In this document: positions 21,976-31,905 of the stretch, piece by piece
Numbering within the stretch: position 1 is the stretch's first letter
How the letters are laid out: every line of letters starts with the position of its first letter
Assembly: GCA_017472605.1 (NCBI GenBank)
Contig: JAFUPV010000046.1
Location: 1-64,000 of the forward strand
Source: Lachnospiraceae bacterium
Lineage (GTDB): Bacteria; Bacillota; Clostridia; Lachnospirales; Lachnospiraceae
DNA length: 64,000 nucleotides
Direction of reading: 5' to 3'
The notes under the pieces: generated by a model
What the model saw: the letters and a program-made list of their open reading frames with translations, nothing else
What the model was told of the DNA's origin: nothing
Database searches by the model: none
Position numbers and translations under genes: made by a program

Positions 21976-22069
21976 GTCAGCAGAAATGACGGTATTGGCT
22001 TGTTTGTATGCCGCCTATCCAAAGAACCAGGAGACCTGTGTCTCGGGAAAATACATCATGGAGGGACCA

Positions 22070-24421
22070 ATGAAAACAATTTCTTATCAATATCGGAATC
22101 TGCCGATTCCGGGAGGCGGATATGTGACAGGACTTCTGTTCCATCCGCAGAAAGAAGACGTGTTTTATGCAAGGACAGACATCGGAGGCACGTATCGGTT
22201 TGATCGGACGAAAGAACGGTGGATCAGTCTGATTTCCCACGTTACAATGGAAGATTTAAGCGAAACCTTTCCCATTTCGATTGCGCTGGATCCCGGTCAG
22301 CCGCAAATGCTGTACATAGCCTGCGGAGAAAACAAAGAAGGAAAAGGAGTTCTTGCCATCTCCGATGATTATGGAGAAACCTTTTGCTATGAGAAGATAC
22401 CGGTGCTGATCCATGGAAATCTAAACGGCCGCGGAACCGGTGAACGTCTTCTTGTCGATCAGAAGAATTCGGAAAGGCTTTATTTTGCCAGCCAGCAGGA
22501 AGGCCTGTGGGTCAGCGAGAATCGTGGAAAAGAGTGGAGAAAGCTGACAGCCATGCCGGAGGATTATCTGACATTTGTCGGTCAGACAGAACGGGCTCTG
22601 TTTGTTGGTACGGCAGGTGTAACAACAAGAAAAAGTGAAACAATGCGCGGTCATTGTCTTTATGTTTCCTATGACGGCGGTCAATCCTTCACTATGGCAG
22701 AAGTTCCAGAAAGTCACGAAATAGATGGCTGCCGCATGAACGGTCTGGCAGCTCAGCGTTTTTGCATCAGCAGCGGCTTTCTCTATGTGACGTTTGCCTC
22801 TACAGGACGCCGTTCCTATGTGATTGAGAACGGATACAGCTGTGATTCCGGCGATACGATCGATGGTCATGTGGCAAGGTATGCGCTGAGCGAAGACGGA
22901 ACGATCGGCGCAATGGTAGAAATTACGCCTGGAAGCTGTTCTCCGGCAAAAGGAAGCGGTCAGGAGAAAATCCGGCGTGGACAGATTCTGGATTATGGAT
23001 TCTCCGGTATCAGCGCTTCCGACCGGACACCGGGACTGGTGATTGCCAGCACCATTGTAAAAGATGATGGAGACAGTGTTTTTTTGTCGCTGGACTATGG
23101 CGCTACCTGGAAACAGGTACTGTATGATCTGGAAGATGGGGAACTTCGTTTCCGTGCGCCGTACATGAGACCGGAATGCAATGGCGGACATTCTCTTCTT
23201 CACTGGCTCAGCGACCTGAAGATTAATCCTTATAACGAGAAGGAAGCCTGGTTTAATACAGGAACCGGAGTGTTCCGGACGCAGAATCTGATGGATGATG
23301 TCTGTGTCTTTTCCGACTGGTGCGATGGAATTGAGGAGACGGTTCATCTGAATGTGTACAGTCTGCCTTCCGGTCCGACCAGAGTTCTAGATATCCTGGG
23401 CGATCTGGGTGGTTTTGCTTTTGAGGAACTGGATCAGCCCTGCGAAAATTCCTTTGCGGATGAAAAGGGAAACCGGTACATTACCTGCATTAATGCAGAT
23501 TTTTCGGATGAACATCCGGAACATATCATTGTGACACCCAGGGGAAACTGGACCGGTCTGACAAAGGGTGGTCTGATCCTGAGCCATGATTACGGAAAAT
23601 CGTTTGAGCGCCTTGCAATGCCATTTGGACTGTCGGAAGAAATTGATGAAGCACTGCATGGAATTGAGCATCCCAATGTAAACTCCGGCTGGGTTGCGAT
23701 GTCACCGGACTGCAGAAACATTGTCTGGTCCATAGCAGATATGATCTGGCTTCCGGTCAGCCGCATGGTGGTCAGCAATGACGGAGGAAAGAATTTTGTC
23801 CGCAGTCAGGTATTTCGGAAGGATGGAAGCAGGAAGCAGGAAGGTAATGTGAAGGTTTATTCCGACCGGCTGGATTCGCAGCTGTTCTACGGATTTGGGG
23901 AACAGTCCGATTTCTATATCAGTCATGATGGAGGAAACACATTCCGGGAATATCTGCTGCCGGAAGAATTTCCGAAGACGGATTTTGGAAAGATTGACTG
24001 TGCCAATAAGACAGAGGTGCGCGGAGAAAGCGGAAGAAGCGGGGTATTTTACCTTGCTTTAAATGAAGGAGGCCTCTGGAAGCTGATCTATGAGAAGAAC
24101 ACGGATTCCGTAAAGATAAAGCGGCTGACAAAAGAAGGGGATGCCGTGTACCGTGCCGGACTTGGAATCGGCAGTCCAAAAGCCGATTACTTCAGAGATT
24201 CGAAAGCAGTCTATTTAAACGGACGGATTGATGGTGTCTACGGATTTTATCGAACCTGCAATGACGGGGAAACGCTGGAACGTCTGAACACAGAAAAACA
24301 GATGTATGGTGAGATCAACAGCATCGATGGGGACAGCCGTGAATTTGGTCGGTTCTATCTGGCAACCGGATCCAATGGTCTGCTTTATGGCGAACCGGTG
24401 AAAGAAGAAAAACCAATGTGA
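22070..24421 (+). CDS. GH74 family xyloglucanase, cytoplasmic
   Basis: 783 residues from ATG 22070, 5 nt after GGAGG. The N-terminus GGGYVTGLLFHPQKEDVFYA followed by RTDIGGTYRFD is the hallmark of GH74; the Asp in RTDIGG is the expected catalytic base. Repeated sialidase-like blade motifs (SDDYGETF, SYDGGQSF, SLDYGATWK, SHDYGKSF, SHDGGNTF) fit the two seven-bladed propellers. GH74 enzymes cut xyloglucan backbones or release units from oligosaccharide ends. No signal peptide is present, so it acts on imported oligosaccharides. The gene is followed 61 nt later by a GH31 alpha-xylosidase-like gene, completing a xyloglucan-degrading pair. Exo or endo mode cannot be told from sequence alone. Confidence 0.85.
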   Translation: MKTISYQYRNLPIPGGGYVTGLLFHPQKEDVFYARTDIGGTYRFDRTKERWISLISHVTMEDLSETFPISIALDPGQPQMLYIACGENKEGKGVLAISDDYGETFCYEKIPVLIHGNLNGRGTGERLLVDQKNSERLYFASQQEGLWVSENRGKEWRKLTAMPEDYLTFVGQTERALFVGTAGVTTRKSETMRGHCLYVSYDGGQSFTMAEVPESHEIDGCRMNGLAAQRFCISSGFLYVTFASTGRRSYVIENGYSCDSGDTIDGHVARYALSEDGTIGAMVEITPGSCSPAKGSGQEKIRRGQILDYGFSGISASDRTPGLVIASTIVKDDGDSVFLSLDYGATWKQVLYDLEDGELRFRAPYMRPECNGGHSLLHWLSDLKINPYNEKEAWFNTGTGVFRTQNLMDDVCVFSDWCDGIEETVHLNVYSLPSGPTRVLDILGDLGGFAFEELDQPCENSFADEKGNRYITCINADFSDEHPEHIIVTPRGNWTGLTKGGLILSHDYGKSFERLAMPFGLSEEIDEALHGIEHPNVNSGWVAMSPDCRNIVWSIADMIWLPVSRMVVSNDGGKNFVRSQVFRKDGSRKQEGNVKVYSDRLDSQLFYGFGEQSDFYISHDGGNTFREYLLPEEFPKTDFGKIDCANKTEVRGESGRSGVFYLALNEGGLWKLIYEKNTDSVKIKRLTKEGDAVYRAGLGIGSPKADYFRDSKAVYLNGRIDGVYGFYRTCNDGETLERLNTEKQMYGEINSIDGDSREFGRFYLATGSNGLLYGEPVKEEKPM

Positions 24422-24482
24422 GATTAGGAGGGGCGCAGCCCTTTCAATTCAATATATTTACAGAAGGAGTGGCAGCAGAAGT

Positions 24483-26561
24483 ATGCATATTTATCAGGAA
24501 GAAAACCGTCTGATTATAGCAGACGGAAAGACACAGGTATGGATTGAGCCGTGGGGAGAGAATTCTCTTCGTGTACGAATGACGGGTGTGCCCCAGATGG
24601 ATACCAATGACTGGGCTCTGACCGAGCCGGTGGCAGAGACAAAGCCGGAGATTACATTTGAGACAATCGATGTGACGGATCCATGGTATCGCGGAGAGGA
24701 ATACGCAGGCTATCATCAGACCGGTGTACAGGCAAAGCTGGTCAACGGTAAGATTACCGCGAAAGTTTCTCATGAAGGCTGGATCAGTTTCTATAATCAG
24801 AAGGGGGATCTGCTGACGGAGGAATACTGGAGAAACCGCAACCGGATCAACCGTTACTGCGTACCGCTTCGTGTGGACGCAAGAGAGCTGAAGCCGGTAC
24901 AGGGCTCTTCCGATTTTGAACTGACGGCAAGATTTGAAGCCTTTGATGATGAGAAAATCTTCGGAATGGGCCAGTACCAGGAAATGCATATGAACAAAAA
25001 AGGAGCTGTGCTGGAGCTTGCTCACCGCAACAGTCAGGCCAGTGTACCTTTCATGGTTTCCAACCGAGGATATGGCTTCTTCTGGAACAATCCGGCAATC
25101 GGAACGGCAACCTTTGGTACCAATAAAACGGAGTGGTATGCCAGAAGAACAAAGAAGCTGGACTATTTTATCACGGCGGGAGACACACCGGCTGAGATTG
25201 AAGCCCAGTATTCGCTGGCAACCGGAAGAACACCGATGATGCCGGAATATGGTCTGGGCTACTGGCAGTGCAAACTGCGCTACCGGAATCAGGAAGAGAT
25301 TCTTGCTGTTGCAAGAGAGCATAAAAGACGCGGGCTGCCCATGGATGCTATTGTAATTGATTTCTTCCACTGGACCATGCAGGGTGATTTCAAGTTTGAG
25401 CCCCGTGACTGGCCCGATCCGGAGGCAATGGTACAGGAACTGAAGGAGCTGGGAATCGAGACCGTTGTTTCTGTGTGGCCGACCATTGATGAGAGAAGTG
25501 AAAACTTTGGAAAAATGAATGATATGGGCTATCTGGTCAATGCGGACCGCGGTAATTCGAACCACATGACATGGATGGGCAACACCATTTTCTACGATGC
25601 GACGCATCCGGGCGCACAGAAATTCGTCTGGGAACGCTGCAGGGAAAATTACTATAAAAAGGGAATCCGCTGTTTCTGGCTGGATGAGGCGGAACCGGAG
25701 TACGGTCCGTATGATTTTGATAACTACCGCTATTATGCAGGTCCGGCGCTCCAGTGCACCAATACCTATCCGGTAGGCTATGCGAAGGGCTTTTATGATG
25801 GATTAAAAGCAGAGGGAGAAACGGACATTTTAAGTCTGGTTCGCTGCGCGTGGGCAGGCAGTCAGAAATACGGTGTGCTTACCTGGTCCGGAGATATCTA
25901 TTCTTCCTTCCGGGCGATGAGAGAGCAGCTGCAGGCCGGCCTGAACATGGGAATGGCCGGTATCCCGTGGTGGACTTCCGATATCGGTGGTTTCCTTGGA
26001 GGAGATATCTCGGATCCTGCGTTTAAGGAGCTTCTGGTGCGCTGGTTTGAGTGGGGCGCATTCTGTCCGGTATTCCGCATGCACGGTGAGCGATCCCCGT
26101 GGTACGAGAGAGAGCAGGAGTTTATCAACAATGTCCGTCAGCTGACCAGTGGACAGGACAATGAGGTATGGAGCTTTGGCGAGGATAACTATGAGATTCT
26201 GACAAAGTATCTGTTCATCCGTGAGCGCCTTCGCCCATATATCCGTGAGTGCATGAGGGCTGCAAGTGAGACTGGAGCGCCGGTTATGCGTCCGCTGTTC
26301 TTTGATTTCCCTCAGGATTCTGCTTGCTGGGATGTGGAGGATTCCTACATGTTCGGTCCGGATCTGCTGGTTTCCCCTGTGATGGAAGCGGGAGCAGTTA
26401 CCAGAGAAATCTATCTGCCAGCCGGAACACGCTGGGTGGATGCATATACGAAGGCGGTTTATGAGGGCGGTCAGCGGGTAACGGTTCCTGCGCCGCTTGG
26501 AATCATACCGGTTCTTGTGCGCGAGGGAAAAGAGTACGATATTTATCAGGAGGAAGCATAA
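24483..26561 (+). CDS. GH31 alpha-xylosidase-like glycosidase
   Basis: 692 residues; ATG after AAGGAG. The N-terminal beta-sandwich (1-230) precedes the TIM barrel, with GYWQCKLRYRNQEEIL, then FWLDEAEPEYG holding the nucleophile Asp401, and LTWSGDIYSSF holding the acid/base Asp471. The WQ-K-RY and WLDEAEPE motifs are those of alpha-xylosidases of the YicI group rather than alpha-glucosidases (usually SEP or NEP). It would remove alpha-1,6-xylose from xyloglucan oligosaccharides. No signal peptide. It is 61 nt behind the GH74 gene, so the two are likely co-transcribed. Xylose released could feed the xylulokinase gene at 36.2 kb. Confidence 0.88.
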   Translation: MHIYQEENRLIIADGKTQVWIEPWGENSLRVRMTGVPQMDTNDWALTEPVAETKPEITFETIDVTDPWYRGEEYAGYHQTGVQAKLVNGKITAKVSHEGWISFYNQKGDLLTEEYWRNRNRINRYCVPLRVDARELKPVQGSSDFELTARFEAFDDEKIFGMGQYQEMHMNKKGAVLELAHRNSQASVPFMVSNRGYGFFWNNPAIGTATFGTNKTEWYARRTKKLDYFITAGDTPAEIEAQYSLATGRTPMMPEYGLGYWQCKLRYRNQEEILAVAREHKRRGLPMDAIVIDFFHWTMQGDFKFEPRDWPDPEAMVQELKELGIETVVSVWPTIDERSENFGKMNDMGYLVNADRGNSNHMTWMGNTIFYDATHPGAQKFVWERCRENYYKKGIRCFWLDEAEPEYGPYDFDNYRYYAGPALQCTNTYPVGYAKGFYDGLKAEGETDILSLVRCAWAGSQKYGVLTWSGDIYSSFRAMREQLQAGLNMGMAGIPWWTSDIGGFLGGDISDPAFKELLVRWFEWGAFCPVFRMHGERSPWYEREQEFINNVRQLTSGQDNEVWSFGEDNYEILTKYLFIRERLRPYIRECMRAASETGAPVMRPLFFDFPQDSACWDVEDSYMFGPDLLVSPVMEAGAVTREIYLPAGTRWVDAYTKAVYEGGQRVTVPAPLGIIPVLVREGKEYDIYQEEA

Positions 26562-26642
26562 ACGGGCCCTCAGAGAAAAATGGCTCTTAGAATGCGGCGC
26601 AGAGAATGTCGAATGGTGTCGAAAAATGTCGAACGATTTTAC

Positions 26643-26671
26643 TTGCATAATCCGACAGAATCTGATATAGT
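26643..26671 (+). promoter_or_regulatory. Promoter pointing into the 34-bp repeat array
   Basis: TTGCAT (26643-26648), 17-nt spacer, TATAGT (26666-26671). No gene follows for 640 nt; the transcript would cover the tandem repeats. Confidence 0.65.
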
Positions 26672-26760
26672 ATAGGCATACCAAAGAGATACACAAAATG
26701 TACAAAAGCCTGTAGCTTACGTAAGAAAGAGAAGGTATGAAATACAGAAGCCGGATTTTT

Positions 26761-27056
26761 CGAAAGAAGTAAGAAGTACTGAAGTTGGACGTTACGAAAG
26801 AAGCGAGAAGTACTGAAGTTGGACGTTACGAAAGAAGTAAGAAGTACTGAAGCTGGACGTTACCAAAGAAGTAAGAAGTACTGAAGCTGGACGTTACGAA
26901 AGAAGTAAGAAGTACTGAAGTTGGACGTTACGAAAGAAGCAAGAAGTACTGAAGTTGGACGTTACGAAAGAAGTAAGAAGTACTGAAGCTGGATGTTACG
27001 AAAGAAGGAAAAGGTACCGAAGCTGGACGTTACGAAAGCAGTAAGAAGTACCGAAG
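26761..27056 (+). repeat. 34-bp tandem repeat array, 8 copies plus a partial
   Basis: Unit begins CGAAAGAAGTAAGAAGTACT and ends GAAGTTGGACGTTA. Full copies start at 26761, 26795, 26829, 26863, 26897, 26931, 26965 and 26999; a partial ninth ends near 27056. Copies differ at few positions (T/C in GAAGYTGG, GTAA/GCGA/GCAA), with the last two most diverged. The period is not a multiple of three and each unit carries TAA, so it is not coding. There are no unique spacers, so it is not CRISPR. Confidence 0.92.
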
Positions 27057-27166
27057 CAATTTGTATGTAACCGCCGCCAATGAACTGCTGATACAAAAGA
27101 CGGAATGTTGGCAGAACCGATCCTGGCGACTGGTGATGGTTATGTCAAAAAAGATACGAGAGAGGA

Positions 27167-27214
27167 AACAGCGATATGACTGAAGTTTACCAATCAGTGA
27201 TATCGCTGTTCTTC
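27167..27214 (+). terminator. Long hairpin after the repeat array
   Basis: AACAGCGATAT (27167-27177) and ATATCGCTGTT (27200-27210) are perfect complements, and ACTGA/TCAGT extends the stem beyond a G-G mismatch. A CTTCT tract follows. Likely an intrinsic terminator for the repeat-containing transcript. Confidence 0.6.
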
Positions 27215-27220
27215 TATGTA

Positions 27221-27249
27221 TTTACTTTTCTGCGCGGATATGGTATGAT
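27221..27249 (+). promoter_or_regulatory. Promoter of the 568-residue secreted protein
   Basis: TTTACT (27221-27226), 17-nt spacer, TATGAT (27244-27249). Confidence 0.6.
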
Positions 27250-27315
27250 AACCGTAACTATCAACGTGAATGCGGGAATTTCCATCCGCAATCGGGAAAA
27301 GAAAGGATGAGTGTT

Positions 27316-29022
27316 ATGAAACGAAAAATTGCTGTAATGATGTCTACTGTTCTGGCAGCAGGAGCAACCGTTGGGATGGTACCGGCCGCAGCGCAGGAAA
27401 CCGGTTCTGCAACAGAGGAAATGATGGCATATGTTCAGGAGGCAAGCGCATTGCCAAATTACCAGCTGGAAGAAACCGTTACTATGGAAGCGGAAGGTGT
27501 TGCAATGACGATGACTGTTACCGGAATGAAGGGAGAAAACGGAATTTCCGGTGTGGATCTCTATGCTGCATTTGAGGTTCCTGAGCTTGCGGTGGCTTAT
27601 GAGGTTTCCCTGGAAGATCTGGTAAGAGTGCTTCCGGATGCCTGCTATCTGAATACCGGCGAAATTTTTGATACGGTTTCCGAGCTTATGGGAAATGGAA
27701 TCGCTGAGCGTTTTGTTAAGATGTTCGGATTGACTGAAGACTGGATTCGAATCCCCTGCACCAGTGTGGACGAAGGAATTCCGATGGAACAGATTGGAAA
27801 ACTGGTTGCGGATGTTCAGACGCCGATGATGGAATGCTATTCTGTAGTTCCGGTTACCGAGGTTGAGAACGGATGGCAGATGACCATGAACAATGAGGTT
27901 TATCTCCAGATGATCGATGCCATGGTTTTTGTGATGGATGAGAATCTGGCGCTTTGGGTCGATGACAGTCTTGCAGTGCTGAAAGAACTGAATCTGGATC
28001 CGATGCAGCTGCTGGAAAACGACTATGTAACTGCAGCGGTTGAAGGAATCCAGGAAATTGATCCGCTGTTCAATATGGATGAAATTTCTGCCGCAATGAC
28101 AGAGGAGCTTGATCTGGAGTCGATGCAGGCGATGCTGGATTCTGTCAACGGTGCTTACGTGGAAGAGGCGCTGAAAGAAGAAGGTGTTGATTTTTCAATG
28201 CTCTCCAGCCAGATGAAAGAAGAGCTGGAACGTGAAGGCATGGAGATCAACTATACTTATACATTAACCAAAGGAGAGAATGGCGGCTATGCGATTCTTG
28301 TCGATGGGGTGATGGGAGCAGATGGTGTGGAATCGGATGTAAGAACGGAAGCTTCTGTTACTCCGATTGAGGCATTCGCGGTAGAAGCACCGGAAAATTG
28401 TGTGGAACTGGCTGATCTTGTAAGAGATGTGGCTGCTACCACTTACATGCTCTATTACCTGGGTGAGGGTGAGTTTATGGAGTCCCTCGATATTGATACG
28501 ATGGATGATTCCTATGAAATCGATGAATCGGAAGAATATGTAATGGAAACCGTGACGTTTGATGGAAATCGTTTCCTGATGAAAGACTGGTATGGCACAG
28601 AACTTGCCTGGATAACCTATGATGAGCAGAAGCTGAGTCTGGACACCGTGAATTCTGCTCCGCAGTATGCCTATCTTGATTTTGCAGATGGAAGTGACTA
28701 TATCTCACTGTCGATAATGGATTATGCAACATTTGCGGATTACCATGAGACCGATATCACCTACTATACAGAACAGTTTGCAGTTGCCGAGGTTTCTGAA
28801 ATCGCAAATACAACGAGCGGATCGAATACAATTCAGTACTATACAGTGACCTTTGCAAATGAAGAGGATGAGGAACCATGCTACATGCTTGTGTATGGCA
28901 TGGATCTGGGCAGCAACAGTGCGGTTATTGCAGAATATGCCGTGTACAGCCCAATGACAATGGCAGATATCCATTCACTGATCAACAGTACATTTACTTC
29001 TGTTGAACTGGTTGCTCAGTGA
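27316..29022 (+). CDS. Secreted protein of unknown family
   Basis: 568 residues from ATG 27316, 9 nt after GAAAGG; the ATG at 27307 touches that site. A clear signal peptide (MKRKIAVMMSTVLAAGATVG, cleavage near MVPAAAQ) is followed by an acidic, Met- and Glu-rich soluble protein with no lipobox, no membrane span and only a few Cys. Two halves can be seen: about 50-370 with EETVTMEAEGVAMTMTVTGM and a YTYTLTKGENGGY section, and about 380-568 with repeated beta-hairpin style segments. Nothing in it identifies a fold I know; some lipoproteins that sense or carry lipids start similarly. It is a single-gene unit. Function unknown. Confidence 0.6.
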   Translation: MKRKIAVMMSTVLAAGATVGMVPAAAQETGSATEEMMAYVQEASALPNYQLEETVTMEAEGVAMTMTVTGMKGENGISGVDLYAAFEVPELAVAYEVSLEDLVRVLPDACYLNTGEIFDTVSELMGNGIAERFVKMFGLTEDWIRIPCTSVDEGIPMEQIGKLVADVQTPMMECYSVVPVTEVENGWQMTMNNEVYLQMIDAMVFVMDENLALWVDDSLAVLKELNLDPMQLLENDYVTAAVEGIQEIDPLFNMDEISAAMTEELDLESMQAMLDSVNGAYVEEALKEEGVDFSMLSSQMKEELEREGMEINYTYTLTKGENGGYAILVDGVMGADGVESDVRTEASVTPIEAFAVEAPENCVELADLVRDVAATTYMLYYLGEGEFMESLDIDTMDDSYEIDESEEYVMETVTFDGNRFLMKDWYGTELAWITYDEQKLSLDTVNSAPQYAYLDFADGSDYISLSIMDYATFADYHETDITYYTEQFAVAEVSEIANTTSGSNTIQYYTVTFANEEDEEPCYMLVYGMDLGSNSAVIAEYAVYSPMTMADIHSLINSTFTSVELVAQ

Positions 29023-29076
29023 TAACAAAAAGCAAGAAATAGCAAGAATTGCAATGCAGGATACATGATTTGCTAT

Positions 29077-29104
29077 TTTTCAATGTCCGGATTTTGTGTA
29101 TAAT
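29077..29104 (+). promoter_or_regulatory. Promoter of uxuA-uxuB-marR
   Basis: TTTTCA (29077-29082), 16-nt spacer, TATAAT (29099-29104). Confidence 0.5.
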
Positions 29105-29183
29105 TGATAGATAGGAGGGCGCTGTCAGCAGGAGGTCCGTGTTTTGAAAGCGCCTTTGAAATAACGAGAAGGAAGGTATTTTT

Positions 29184-30251
29184 ATGCAGATGACAATGAG
29201 ATGGTACGGTACCGGACATGATACCGTAACTTTGAAGCAGATCAGACAGACCGCTTATGTAACCGGTGTAATCACAACTCTTTACAACAAGATGCCAGGT
29301 GAAATCTGGACGCTGGACGAGATTCTGGCTCTGAAAAAGGAAGTTGAAGATGCGGGACTGACCCTTCCCGGTATTGAAAGCGTGAATGTCAGTGACGCGA
29401 TTAAGACCGGTTCTTCGGAAAGAGATAAGGATATTGACGCTTATATCAAGACGCTTGAGAATCTTGGTAAAGCAGACATTCACATGGTATGTTACAACTT
29501 CATGCCGGTGTTTGACTGGACAAGAACAGAACTGGCACGCGTCCGCAAAGATGGTTCTACAGTTCTCGCATACAGCCAGAAGACAATCGACAGCATTGAT
29601 CCGGCAAAAATGTTTGATTCCATCTCCGGTGATATGAACGGAACGGTAATGCCGGGCTGGGAACCGGAACGTATGGCAAAGGTAAAAGAACTGTTTGAAC
29701 TGTACAGTGACATTGATGAGGAAAAGCTGTTTGCAAATCTGAAATATTTCCTGGAAGCAATCATGCCTGTCTGTGATAAGTATGACATCAACATGGCAAT
29801 TCATCCGGATGATCCGTCCTGGAGCGTATTCGGACTGCCGCGTATCATCAACAATAAGGAACACATCATGCGCATGATGAAGATGGTTGACAACCCGCAC
29901 AATGGTGTTACTTTCTGTACCGGTTCCTATGGAACAAGTTTAAGCAACAATCTGCCGGAGATGATCCATGCGCTGAAGGGAAGAATTCATTTTGCACACA
30001 TCCGTAACCTGCAGTTTAATGATGGCGAGAATGATTTCGAAGAAGCAGCACATCTGTCCTCCGACGGTACCTTTGATATGCCTGCAATCATGAAGGCTCT
30101 TTATGAGACAGGATTTGATGGAATCATCCGTCCTGACCACGGAAGAATGATCTGGGATGAGAAGGCAATGCCTGGCTACGGTCTCTACGACAGAGCGCTT
30201 GGAGCAGCTTATCTGTGCGGACTTTGGGAAGCAATTAAGAAGGAGGCATAA
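29184..30251 (+). CDS. uxuA: Mannonate dehydratase
   Basis: 355 residues, close to the length of Firmicute UxuA. It converts D-mannonate to 2-dehydro-3-deoxy-D-gluconate in glucuronate breakdown. Visible family features: MTMRWYG at the N-terminus, GIESVNVSDAIK, CYNFMPVFDWTRTEL (active-site region), MAIHPDDP (metal-binding His/Asp), FCTGSYG, HFAHIRN and RPDHGRMIWDE near the C-terminus. Cytoplasmic. It is followed 3 nt later by uxuB and then by a MarR gene, so the three form an operon. KDG kinase and aldolase genes are not in the window. Confidence 0.95.
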   Translation: MQMTMRWYGTGHDTVTLKQIRQTAYVTGVITTLYNKMPGEIWTLDEILALKKEVEDAGLTLPGIESVNVSDAIKTGSSERDKDIDAYIKTLENLGKADIHMVCYNFMPVFDWTRTELARVRKDGSTVLAYSQKTIDSIDPAKMFDSISGDMNGTVMPGWEPERMAKVKELFELYSDIDEEKLFANLKYFLEAIMPVCDKYDINMAIHPDDPSWSVFGLPRIINNKEHIMRMMKMVDNPHNGVTFCTGSYGTSLSNNLPEMIHALKGRIHFAHIRNLQFNDGENDFEEAAHLSSDGTFDMPAIMKALYETGFDGIIRPDHGRMIWDEKAMPGYGLYDRALGAAYLCGLWEAIKKEA

Positions 30252-30254
30252 TCG

Positions 30255-31868
30255 ATGAAATTATCTCTGGACAGCATTACAAGAGAAGCTTCCGTCTGGG
30301 AGCAGGCTGGAATCCGTTTACCGAAATATGATGTAAAGGCAGTTGCCGAAAAGACGAAGAAGGAACCCACATGGATCCATTTCGGAGCGGGTAACATCTT
30401 CCGCGGTTATATCGCCGGGCTGCTGAATGATCTGCTGGATAAGGGAGAAGCTGACACCGGTCTGATCGCAGCAGAGACCTTCGACTATGACATTGCGGAC
30501 ATGATCTACAAGCCGTTTGACAGCCTGACCCTTCTGGCAACGCTCCTGCCAACCGGAACAACGAAGAATAACGTCATTGCAAGCATTGCTGACTGCATCA
30601 AGGCAGATTACAGCAAAGAAGAAGAAATCGGCCGCCTGAAGGCAATGTTCCGTTCTGAAAAGCTCCAGATGGTAAGCTATACGGTAACGGAAAAGGGCTA
30701 TGGTCTGACAAATATCAACGGCGAACTTCTTCCGGTGGTGCAGCAGGACATTCAGTCCGGTCCGCAGTCTGTGAAGCACGCTATGAGCATTACTGCAGCT
30801 CTCCTTTATGAGCGTTATCAGGCAGGTGCTTATCCGATTGCTGTGGTGAGCATGGATAACTGTTCACACAATGGTGAGAAGCTGAAGAATGCCGTTCTGA
30901 CGGTTGCGCGCGCCTGGGTTGCAAATGGAAAAGCGGAAGCAGGATTTACCGCTTACCTGGAGGATGAAACCAGAGTAAGTTTCCCCTGGAGCATGATCGA
31001 CAAAATCACTCCCCGTCCGGCAGAGGCTGTTAAAAATCAGCTGTCTGCTCTTGGTGTGGAGGACATGGAGCCGGTCATCACTTCCAGAAACACGTACATT
31101 GCGCCTTTTGTCAATGCAGAAGAGCCGCAGTATCTGGTAATCGAAGACCGTTTCCCCAATGGAAGACCTGCACTTGAGAAAGCAGGCGTGTATTTTACCG
31201 ATCGTGATACGGTAAACCGCGTGGAACGCATGAAGGTTACTACCTGTCTGAACCCGCTCCATACCGCTCTTGCTGTTTACGGCTGTGTGCTGGGCTATAA
31301 CCTGATTGCGGATGAGATGAACGATCCTCAGCTGAAGGGACTAGTTGAGAAGATTGGATACGAAGAAGGCATGAAGGTGGTAACAGATCCTGGCATTCTT
31401 TCTCCGATGGATTTCATCCATGAGGTTATTGACAAGCGTCTTCCGAATCCGTTTATGCCGGATACACCACAGAGAATCGCAACGGATACGTCACAGAAGA
31501 TTCCGGTACGTTTTGGTGAGACCATCAAATCCTATGTGGCTTCCGATGAACTGGATGCTTCTGAACTGACCTATATCCCGCTGGCACTGGCAGGATGGCT
31601 CCGTTACCTTCTGGCAGTGGATGATGAGCTTCAGCCGATGACTCTCAGCAGTGATCCGATGCTGGAACAGCTTCAGCAGCAGCTGGCAGGAATTGTTGTG
31701 GGAGATTTGTCTACCTATAAGGGACAGCTGAAAGAAATTATGAGCAATCCGAATATTTTCGGCATCAGTCTTTACGAAGCAGGACTGGCAGAAAAGGTTG
31801 AGGATCTGTTTATTCAGGAAATCGCTGGTGCAGGCGCAGTGAGAAGAACACTGGAGAAATATCTGTAA
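30255..31868 (+). CDS. uxuB: Fructuronate reductase (D-mannonate oxidoreductase)
   Basis: 537 residues; mannitol dehydrogenase superfamily. It reduces D-fructuronate to D-mannonate with NADH, one step before UxuA. N-terminal Rossmann motif FGAGNIFRGYIAGLLND (about 36-52), then SMDNCSHNGEKL (about 200), FPWSMIDKITPRP and TCLNPLHTALAVYG (about 330) are characteristic. ATG is 7 nt after AAGGAGG inside the 3' end of uxuA's final codons, so the genes are tightly coupled. No uxaC is seen in this window. Confidence 0.93.
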   Translation: MKLSLDSITREASVWEQAGIRLPKYDVKAVAEKTKKEPTWIHFGAGNIFRGYIAGLLNDLLDKGEADTGLIAAETFDYDIADMIYKPFDSLTLLATLLPTGTTKNNVIASIADCIKADYSKEEEIGRLKAMFRSEKLQMVSYTVTEKGYGLTNINGELLPVVQQDIQSGPQSVKHAMSITAALLYERYQAGAYPIAVVSMDNCSHNGEKLKNAVLTVARAWVANGKAEAGFTAYLEDETRVSFPWSMIDKITPRPAEAVKNQLSALGVEDMEPVITSRNTYIAPFVNAEEPQYLVIEDRFPNGRPALEKAGVYFTDRDTVNRVERMKVTTCLNPLHTALAVYGCVLGYNLIADEMNDPQLKGLVEKIGYEEGMKVVTDPGILSPMDFIHEVIDKRLPNPFMPDTPQRIATDTSQKIPVRFGETIKSYVASDELDASELTYIPLALAGWLRYLLAVDDELQPMTLSSDPMLEQLQQQLAGIVVGDLSTYKGQLKEIMSNPNIFGISLYEAGLAEKVEDLFIQEIAGAGAVRRTLEKYL

Positions 31869-31905
31869 AACCGGTCGCCTGCAGCCGGATAGGGAGGAAA
31901 AACAA

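Noticed and set aside
26761-27056. CRISPR array
   Set aside because: The 34-bp units are directly adjacent; there are no spacers and no cas genes in the window.
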